64,000 bases of DNA, taken from assembly GCA_949128115.1 (NCBI GenBank), contig OX421963.1, forward strand, positions 33,029,979 to 33,093,978, written 5' to 3'. The notes beneath the pieces are model-generated. The model was not told the origin of the DNA. It ran no database searches and saw only the letters and a program-made list of their open reading frames with translations. Source of the stretch: Anaspis maculata (lineage: Eukaryota > Arthropoda > Insecta > Coleoptera > Scraptiidae). Below, one piece after another: positions 57,461-64,000 of this stretch; the first letter of the stretch is position 1, and every line of letters begins with the position of its first letter. A program made the translations under genes and the position numbers.

Positions 57461-57944
57461 AACCACATCTCTCATGACTATGTTCATCCCACAATCCCAC
57501 ACATAGTGCGGCGGTTAGTAAGAACCACCTTGCATTTTGTGATAAAGATAAAAGCATGAAATTTGGCACATACGCTCTACAGACTGTCCTTTACTATTTA
57601 CGAGGCGGACCGATGGAACCGCCGTGCAGTTGTCAGAATTGGCATTTGCCTACCTTCCAGGGGCCAAAACTGAAGTCGGTTATCAAGCTGATTCAAAAGT
57701 GACGTCGATCAATGCAGTAGACCTTCACAGTATAACTCCACCAAAACAGATGTCAGTATTACGGAAGGAGGGGGAATGGGAGGGGATAGTTCTAGCCGCG
57801 GCACAGATTTTTTTATTTGTCAATTTCGGACCAAATTGACAAGTTTGGTGTCGTTTCCGACTAAATTACATCTTCTGAGTTTCGAATTGAATGTTGTGAT
57901 TGCAGTTTGGAGAAAAAAAAAATTGTTTTGTTGAAAAAAAATAT

Positions 57945-58545
57945 ATTTCAGAAAAAATCTTAGTCTTTTTTCATTTTGACTTTTATCTCAATTCCGGGCA
58001 TTCGAAGTGGAAATCCTTATTTAGTTCACTTCTTCAAAGCTTTCTGTACATAAAAACCATGTACGAGACCTGATTTTTACTCTGACAAGATCGTGAGCCT
58101 CATTTGTTTCTAAAGTCGTAGAAGTAATATCCGATAATTTTATTAATTTTCATGTACGAATGGAGGTGTGCGTGCAAAGCCTTGCAGTTTGTTATAAAAG
58201 CCTGAAACTTGGCATACATGGTCTATGGACTGTCCTTCACGATATAAGAGGAGCACCCATGACGGAACCGCCGTGCAGCTGTCAGAATCGCCGCGATACC
58301 TTTGCATGCACACTTACATTCGTACATGAAAATGATAGCATTACACTTTCACGACTCTAGGAACAAATAAAGCTCACTAACTTGTCAAAGTAAAAATCAG
58401 GTCTCATACATGGTTTTCATGTGCAGAAAGCTTTGAAGAAGTGAACTAAATAACAATTTCCACTTCGAATGTCTTGAATTAGGATAAAAGTCAAAATGAA
58501 AAAAGCCTAAAATTTTTTTCAGAAAAATATTTTTTTGGTAACAAA
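57945..58545. repeat. Internal hairpin of the composite element
   Basis: TTTTGACTTTTAT...GCATTCGAAGTGGAAAT...CATGTACGAGACCTGATTTTTACT (57976-58083) inverts against 58390-58500. The loop repeats the arm segment found at 57530-57650. Confidence 0.7.
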
Positions 58546-58599
58546 ACGAGGGGTTGACCGCAGCGAGAATTTGTACAAAAGAGTTCCTCTCTTGGAAAG

Positions 58600-58785
58600 A
58601 GTTCCCCCGACTTCCTCTGAATTCCTCTTGACTTCCCATGACTTCCTTCGACTTTCTCCTGACTTCCTTCGACTTTCCCGGAATTCCTCTGACTTCCTCC
58701 TGACTTCCTTGGACTTCCTACTCCCTCCTGACTTCCTCGGACTTCCTCCGACTTCCTACTGACTTCCTCTTGATTTCCCCAGCCA
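58600..58785. repeat. Minisatellite, about 10-bp unit GACTTCCTCN, copy 1
   Basis: More than a dozen variant units read GACTTCCTC on the plus strand. They follow ACGAGGGGTTGACC and TTTGTACAAAAG. Confidence 0.8.
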
Positions 58786-58926
58786 TTCAATAGCTTTTTA
58801 CTTATCTGCTCTTATTTTTGGTCAAGAGGTTTGGTTACTGCGCCTAGCTAGCGATTAGAGGTGTTTGGGAGTATAGCATTGGTATTCAAAATGATGATTT
58901 ATTCAGCGCCAGATGGGGTAGGTATA

Positions 58927-60261
58927 CAGGGTTGTCCAGTTTTTTATACATCAATCTAGAGAGATGATAAAGAATAAAAAATGAAGGGGACTCTCCTAAA
59001 AAAAACAGTAGTGCACCAACAACGGAGAAACAGTCCTTCAAAGTTGGACAAAAAATCGTTTTTTAGCTCAACTTTTGAACCGTTCAACCGATTTTGTTCA
59101 AATTTGAGCCAAATTTTACTTGAGCGAGTCTCTATCGAACGATGATAATAGAGACTACCCCTCTTTTTGTCCTCTAATTTTTTACTTTCTCGAAAATCTT
59201 GAAAAATTGTTTATTTTTGCAATCTATGTTCAACCTGAAAGAAAAAAATTACTCTTGCAAAATTTTGATAAGAGGCTTCGTTTTGAGATATCTGGGTTTG
59301 GAACTTTGAAAAACATCTCGAAATCCTCACTTCAAGAGCCTAAAACGGAGCGGTGGTGGCCGAGTGGTTCAGGTGTAGGCGCGCCAAGCCAGTCGTGCTC
59401 TACCGCGCGGGTTCAAATCCCGCCTCGTCCATGGATATTTTGTGTTCCGAAAAATTGCTCCGACCTTACTATGCCATATCTGCACCTGTCTGACTACAGC
59501 GGTTACAGAAAAAATGGATTTCTGACTACAGAGTTGAGTGCTATCAGAGTACTGAGGCCTCACATAGTTAAAAGTAGGCAATTTAAGTATGAATCAAACG
59601 TGTTCCAAAAACCCACCGAATGTCCCGTCGACGCTAATAACCTCGTAGTTAATGCGTCGTAAAACATTAAAAAAAAGAGCCTGAAAATTTTGTTCCTTGA
59701 AAACTTATTGCTTATCAGCAAAAATGATGGTTTATCAACTTAAAACACCTGCAGAACTTATTTTGGTTGAGAAATTATAAGTTTTCTTGAATTTTGATTT
59801 TCAGGCACTTGAAAGTGGCGTTTGCATGATATTTTCCGAAATTTCTGACTCAAATATTGAAAAAAACGAAGCCTCTTATTCAAATTTTGCGAGGGTAGTT
59901 TTCTCTTTAAAATTGAACATAGAACTCAAAAATACGAACAATTTTGGAAAATTTTCAAGGGTGTGAAAAATTAGGGGGCAAAAGGAGACGTGCCCCTATT
60001 ATCTACGATCTGGATAATTTTGATGAATTGCGTTACTATCGTTCGATAGACACTCGATTAAGTAAACTTTGGTTCAAATTTGAACAGAACCGGTTGAACG
60101 GTTCAAAACTTATGCTATAAAAACGATTTCTCATTTCCAACTTTGAAGGGCTATATCTCCATTATTATGCTCTTCGAAATTTTTGTTTTTGAGAATGTCT
60201 TCTTAATTTTTGATTCTCTATCATCTCTCAAAATTGATGTATCAAAATTTGGACCACCCTG
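58927..60261. mobile_element. TA-flanked palindrome carrying a SINE in its left arm
   Basis: TA-CAGGGTTGTCCAG at the left and GGACCACCCTG-TA at the right. Without the SINE the element is close to 1 kb with arms of about 490 bp. Its relative 54030-54815 lacks the SINE. A further CAGGTGTCCCGG terminus starts right after it at 60266. Confidence 0.8.
59346..59675 (+). mobile_element. tRNA-derived SINE with target duplication
   Basis: The head contains box A TGGCCGAGTGG (59357-59367) and box B GGTTCAAATCC (59410-59420), with a T-stem GCGGG/CCCGC, like a tRNA-Ser/Leu-type gene. The 5' acceptor strand no longer pairs with the 3' CTCGTCC, so it is not a tRNA gene. A unique body follows and the tail ends in A8. 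AGAGCCTAAAA (59335) and AGAGCCTGAAAA (59676) flank it. The opposite arm of the host palindrome shows the empty site GTGCCTGAAAA near 59801 (minus strand). Confidence 0.85.
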
Positions 60262-60518
60262 TATACAGGTGTCCCGGAATAAGGGTTACAAAATTCACAG
60301 GGAAATAGAAAATTTGAAAATTTAGGGGACCTACATGTTCCCAATTCATGGGATCGCTTCTAAGGGTCCCTCCGACCCACATCTCGATGGACCGGCTATT
60401 GTTTGTATACCTCCGGCTTCCGGCACAGTAAAGCACTTTCTCACTGACGCCAACACGACGGTGATGTTTTATATTTTGTTGCGCATGTGCATGTCGCGGC
60501 GCATGCGTATATCAATTG

Positions 60519-60716
60519 AGACTTCCTCAGACTTTCTCCTGACTTCCTCAGACTTCCTCCCGACTTCCTTGGACTTCCTCTTGACTTCCTTCTGACTTCC
60601 TTAGACTTCCTCGGACTTCCTCGGACGTCCTCCTGACTTCCTCCGACTTCCTCTTGACTTCCTCCGACTTCCCCCAGACTTCCTCCGACTTCCCTCGGAC
60701 TTCCTCTGGCTTGTAC
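60519..60716. repeat. Minisatellite, about 10-bp unit GACTTCCTCN, copy 2
   Basis: About 19 units read GACTTCCTC on the plus strand, as in copy 1, then CTTGTACAAAAG and GTCAACCCCTCGT follow. The flank is inverted relative to copy 1, but the repeat is not. Confidence 0.8.
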
Positions 60717-61189
60717 AAAAGATTTCCCCAGTGGTCAACCCCTCGTAACAAAACAGAATTTTTTTCTTTCAAACCGCAATTACAACATTCAATTTGAATT
60801 CAGAAGATGTAATTTAGTCGGAAACGACACCAAACTTATCAATTTGGTCCAAAATTAACAAATAAAAAAATCTGTGCCGCGGCTTGAACTATCCCCTCCC
60901 ATTCCCCCTCCTTTTGTAATATTGACATCTGTTTTGGTGAAGTTATACTGTGAAGGTCTACTGCATTGATAGACGTCACTTTTGAATCAGCTCGATAACC
61001 GACTTCAGTTTTTGCCTTTGGAAGGTAGGCAAATGACAATCCTGACAGCTGCACGGCGGTTCCATCGTGGGTCCGCCTCGTAAATAGTAAAGGAGAGTTT
61101 GTAAAGCGTATATGCCAAATTTCATGCTTTTATCACAAAATGCAAGGTTTCCCTGTGAAATGGTCGTTAACCGCCGCACTAACAGTTCA

Positions 61190-61505
61190 TCCTCATGGAC
61201 AGGAGGTTGGGTGCCTCAAAACTTACGTCATAAGTCATAAGGTACATGATTTTACCCCTAAGGGCCTAATGTGCGTTGATAAGGTTGTTAAAAATTGCTT
61301 TGTCTTACATGTCAGACCGGGGGCTTAGGCTGGTATGAGCTCGTCAATTTTCGAAAAAGGGGCTAAAATTCACGTCATAAATGTACAAGAAAGAAACCAA
61401 CGGGATTTTATTGTGTATGAACATCCCCTTAATCGAAAATCTGGTCGTAAGACAAAATTTTTGGACACTTTCGGTCCATAAGACAAGTTTGAAATTGAAA
61501 AACGT
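61190..61505. repeat. One-arm copy of the 20073-20923 palindrome
   Basis: ATGGACAGGAGGTTGGGTGC, CTCAAAACTTACGTCATAAG, TTACATGTCAGACCGG and GGTCCATAAGACAAG match the left arm of that element in order. It lies just outside the composite palindrome. Its terminus is adjacent to the other element's end, so one may have inserted next to the other. Confidence 0.75.
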
Positions 61506-62171
61506 GGGTGCGTGACCATAGGTCATAGTCACCCTCGAAAGAAGTGAAACTTTCTATAGGTATGAACGAGGGTATGAATCAATCAGAAAACAACGTTCGA
61601 AGAGGTGTTCTTCTCGTACTCTCGCTCCGGCCCTCCCTAACGATTTGTATTATCTTGTTTTTTTTAACCTCGCCAAACGTAGTGGCGGAAGCTATTTGTG
61701 GCCGCTTTTTTTTCGTGATTTTTTTTCCTCGTTTCTCGTTGTCGTTTCCTAACAAAATTTACCTAAATCCTCCGTATTTTCCGAACGGTTGAACATATCA
61801 AGTCCATTCTTTCGGTTATCGAATCTTAACTATTGCGGGTTGATACCGACGACGTTTAAAGATGATCGGTCAAATATAGACAATATTTTACAACAATAAA
61901 GATTGCATAAATCGCGAAACTCGTCGAAAATAAAAAAAACGCATATGTACCAAAATTTGCATCATCATGTCTTTCAATCTAATGAAGCCTTGTGCCTAAT
62001 TTTTGTCTTAAATTGAAGTACATATCCAGACCTTTGTTACAGTGTGACAGCGATTGAGAAACAATGGTTTATTAATTATTTATGAGGTTTATAAACATAT
62101 TCTCATCGGCTATGCATGCATCATGATTCTCAATCAACGAGGAAAATTTTTGTTTCCACAGTTTTCCATAT
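61506..62171. other. Anonymous DNA, no gene seen
   Basis: An 82-codon plus-strand frame at 61544-61792 is hydrophobic and unrecognised. No repeat boundary is evident. Confidence 0.45.
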
Positions 62172-62689
62172 TGTTACGATATCTCGCGTACGGGTTCGAA
62201 TATAATTGAGACGATCGATTTAAAACACACACTGTTTATTTCTGCGTACTACAATGAATACACGCTAACAATTATCTACTTGAATTATCGTTGTGATTAT
62301 CGCTCGCTTGTCCGCTCGCTGTCTCTCCCACTTCAATACTGCCCTGAGCTGCCGGCTGATGCCTTATATAAGGCCTCCGAATATTGTTCCCAAACTTTCG
62401 GTCTACTTCCAGCAAATTCCATAGTGGCCCGGCATATGCGGTTTCTAGACCATTCCTGAGTAATCACACACATTACCCGTATAATTCTGCCGGGTTCTGG
62501 AACGGCGCCTCCGCCAAAATGGACAGATGTTTCTCGATCGAGCATTAAGGTCTCCCCATTCGGTTTCACGTAAACGCGCGCTCTGGAATGCACCAGAACA
62601 TTCCGCACTTCTACACTACGATCTAATGGATGGAAGAATCCAGAAAGATCGCGTGTTTACCAATATGCACGGGATCACCGCTCGTAACA
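62172..62689 (-). mobile_element. Solo LTR, same family as 26950-28935
   Basis: Terminal TGTTACG and CGTAACA enclose 518 bp, flanked by ATAT (62168-62171 and 62690-62693). On the minus strand a TTATATAAGGC box near 62364 is followed about 120 bp later by AATAAACAG near 62242, a U3-R-U5 order. TG...CA ends and a 4-bp duplication fit Ty3/Gypsy or related LTR elements. Unlike the other copy it has no insertion. Confidence 0.8.
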
Positions 62690-62693
62690 ATAT

Positions 62694-63651
62694 ACAACCA
62701 AAGAAGCGATTGGAGCCGAAGTATTGCAGAACTTTTTAAAACAAAATGCAACCAACAACTGTAAAGAAGTGGTGCGCACATGCCACTCATATTTACTATG
62801 CAAAATGCACTATATTACTACTGAGGTGGGCATTTTTCGTATAAAGCTGAGCTTTCACAGAATTAATCAGATATTTGCTCTTTACAAAAAGAAAAACAAG
62901 GCACCCGTTTAGGCTAGCCGAGTTATGGGGCTAAGACGACCGCTCTCAACGGTACAATAGTATTAACGTAAAATAGGTATGATGGAGATGAAACTAATCA
63001 TCCCTAATTTCTACATCGAAAAGATCCTATTCCAAACATTTGCTCTGCTCGTGTCTTTCAAACTTTCAAACTATGTAGTTGAATAATGTCCCATTTTTAC
63101 CGCAAATCGCAGATGAGAGGTATTCTTACGTGTCACATACAGTTTCTCTCGAGGTTTCTTTTTTCTTTTCATTGCCTTTTTTTTGCATTAATAGGTACTT
63201 TCCTTTTACCACAAAATTCACTGATCTGATCTAAGTTAGAGAGAGAACGAGCGAGAAAGCACATGCGCGAAAATGAGATACCACTAACAACTTAGGTCAG
63301 AATACTCAGTTCAGGTTGTAAAAGGAAAGCACCTAATGACTACTTATTTTATCTCAGGCACATTTGGCAAATACAGGGTTATTCAATTGTCCGGAATAAA
63401 ATTCATAATTTTTGATCTTTTTTTTTTCGGGAAAAACGCTCGAACAGGTCGGTTTTTAAAAAGGGCAAGACATTTTTCCATGACACGTGTCATGATCTAC
63501 CGGCAACCCCTTGGCCTCTAGCCACCCTTAGTATTTTTTTTAATGGCACTCCATGGCTTAAGGGGGCTCGTTGGAAAGCTTGTCAAAAACTGTATTCAGA
63601 TCAGGGCCGGGCCGAAGGGGGGGTGTGGAGGGTGCATAACGGGTGTATTGC
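62694..63651. other. Anonymous DNA with an isolated CAGGGTTATTC terminus at 63374
   Basis: TA-CAGGGTTATTCAATTGTCC starts an element-like block whose body (CTCGAACAGGTCGGTTTTTA) recalls 19680-19700, but no partner end lies in the window. Confidence 0.45.
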
Positions 63652-63836
63652 GTGCTTTCCACCTAGCCTCAAGTTCGGCACACCTGCCATTTACGCATGT
63701 GCGGGTTCCAAACGGTGCTTTCCATCTACGTGTTTCTACTCGGTTCTGCGCCGTTCATTGGATGACGTAAAATTTTGTGCCACACCATGGAACATGTGCC
63801 GTCTGGTGGTATTTGTACCGTCTAGGTGGAAAGCAC
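63652..63836. mobile_element. MITE-like hairpin, TIR GTGCTTTCCACCTAG
   Basis: GTGCTTTCCACCTAG at 63652 and CTAGGTGGAAAGCAC ending at 63836 enclose 185 bp; GGTGCTTTCCATCTACG near 63714 is a third, internal variant. No target duplication is clear. Confidence 0.65.
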
Positions 63837-64000
63837 CCATTATATTTACTCGAACACTGTCACCAATTGTCATCAGTGTTGGTAGTTCGAAAGTTTTTTG
63901 AAGTTTTGCTTCAGAACCAAAAACTGTATGTAGAAGATAATATACAATTTGGATTATTCCAACAATTGCAGAACTTCTTTGTAGGATATATTCTAGTGAT

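Larger units (their letters stand above)
57504..61181. mobile_element. 3.7 kb composite palindrome, TIR TAGTGCGGCGGTTA
   Basis: The ends TAGTGCGGCGGTTA and TAACCGCCGCACTA are followed by inverted arms (about 57530-57940 and 60765-61145). ACA borders both ends and could be a 3-bp duplication. The interior holds a 600-bp hairpin, a GACTTCCTC minisatellite on each side, and a TA palindrome with a SINE. A segment of the arm (57530-57650) recurs directly at 58175-58285. The mirrored 71-codon frames in the arms show no sign of selection. Confidence 0.7.

Noticed and set aside
57624..57839. Mirrored 71-codon frames in both arms of the composite palindrome (also 60839-61054, minus)
   Set aside because: Between the arms I count about eight amino-acid-changing against five silent differences, so no sign of selection. 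No start context or known domain; the frame survives because the arms are similar.
59350..59424. Functional tRNA-Ser or tRNA-Leu gene
   Set aside because: Boxes A and B are good, but the 5' acceptor strand does not pair with the 3' strand, and a SINE body, A-tail and target duplication follow.

Overview
The window looks like AT-rich, repeat-saturated insect nuclear DNA (perhaps a beetle, but nothing here fixes the order). The evidence is short GT-AG introns, a Jockey-type LINE, Ty3/Gypsy debris, mariner-type transposase fragments, a P-like element with a THAP pseudogene, and many elements ending in TA-CAGGGTG. I found no convincing exon of a conserved host gene. Most long open frames lie inside palindromes or repeats and are not genes.

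Layout. 1-9947: a 2.5 kb palindrome carrying two mariner-type transposase ends (1304-3775), anonymous DNA, then a palindrome at about 6906-8800 that received a poly-A retroposon and a second palindrome. 9948-15898: a 5.95 kb element with CACTSAGAAAA ends that holds a spliceable minus-strand SAM-domain gene. The gene's introns carry more repeats, including an inverted Penelope-like element with a TA palindrome nested in it. 16187-18744: P-like element with 8-bp target duplication and a broken THAP gene. 19616-26200: repeat fragments, one MITE, an orphan LINE C-terminal domain and anonymous DNA. 26270-29690: two direct repeats around a solo LTR, which is split by a TA palindrome, itself split by a PIF/Harbinger-type MITE. 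30423-34830: a TA palindrome and a decayed, internally deleted Gypsy element. 36560-42700: a 5S-like fragment and a run of palindromes. 43028-48369: a giant palindrome whose loop holds a nearly complete Jockey-type LINE. 48390-51270: 120-bp tandem units rich in ATGGCGGC, more palindromes, one MITE. 51270-57500: mostly anonymous DNA with a CpG-rich patch near 57.0-57.5 kb. 57504-61181: a composite palindrome holding two minisatellites and a TA palindrome with a tRNA-derived SINE. 61190-64000: a half-copy repeat, a second solo LTR, and a final MITE.

The most informative feature is internal: because many elements are palindromes, the uninterrupted arm records the pre-insertion sequence of the interrupted arm. 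At least six nested insertions can be read this way, with TA, TAA, 8-bp or 11-12-bp target duplications. The best candidate for an undescribed system is the 9948-15898 element, a DNA-transposon-like unit without a visible transposase that carries a correctly phased multi-exon SAM-domain gene and shared subterminal motifs at both ends. All calls rest on reading the sequence by eye; no alignment or database search was run.
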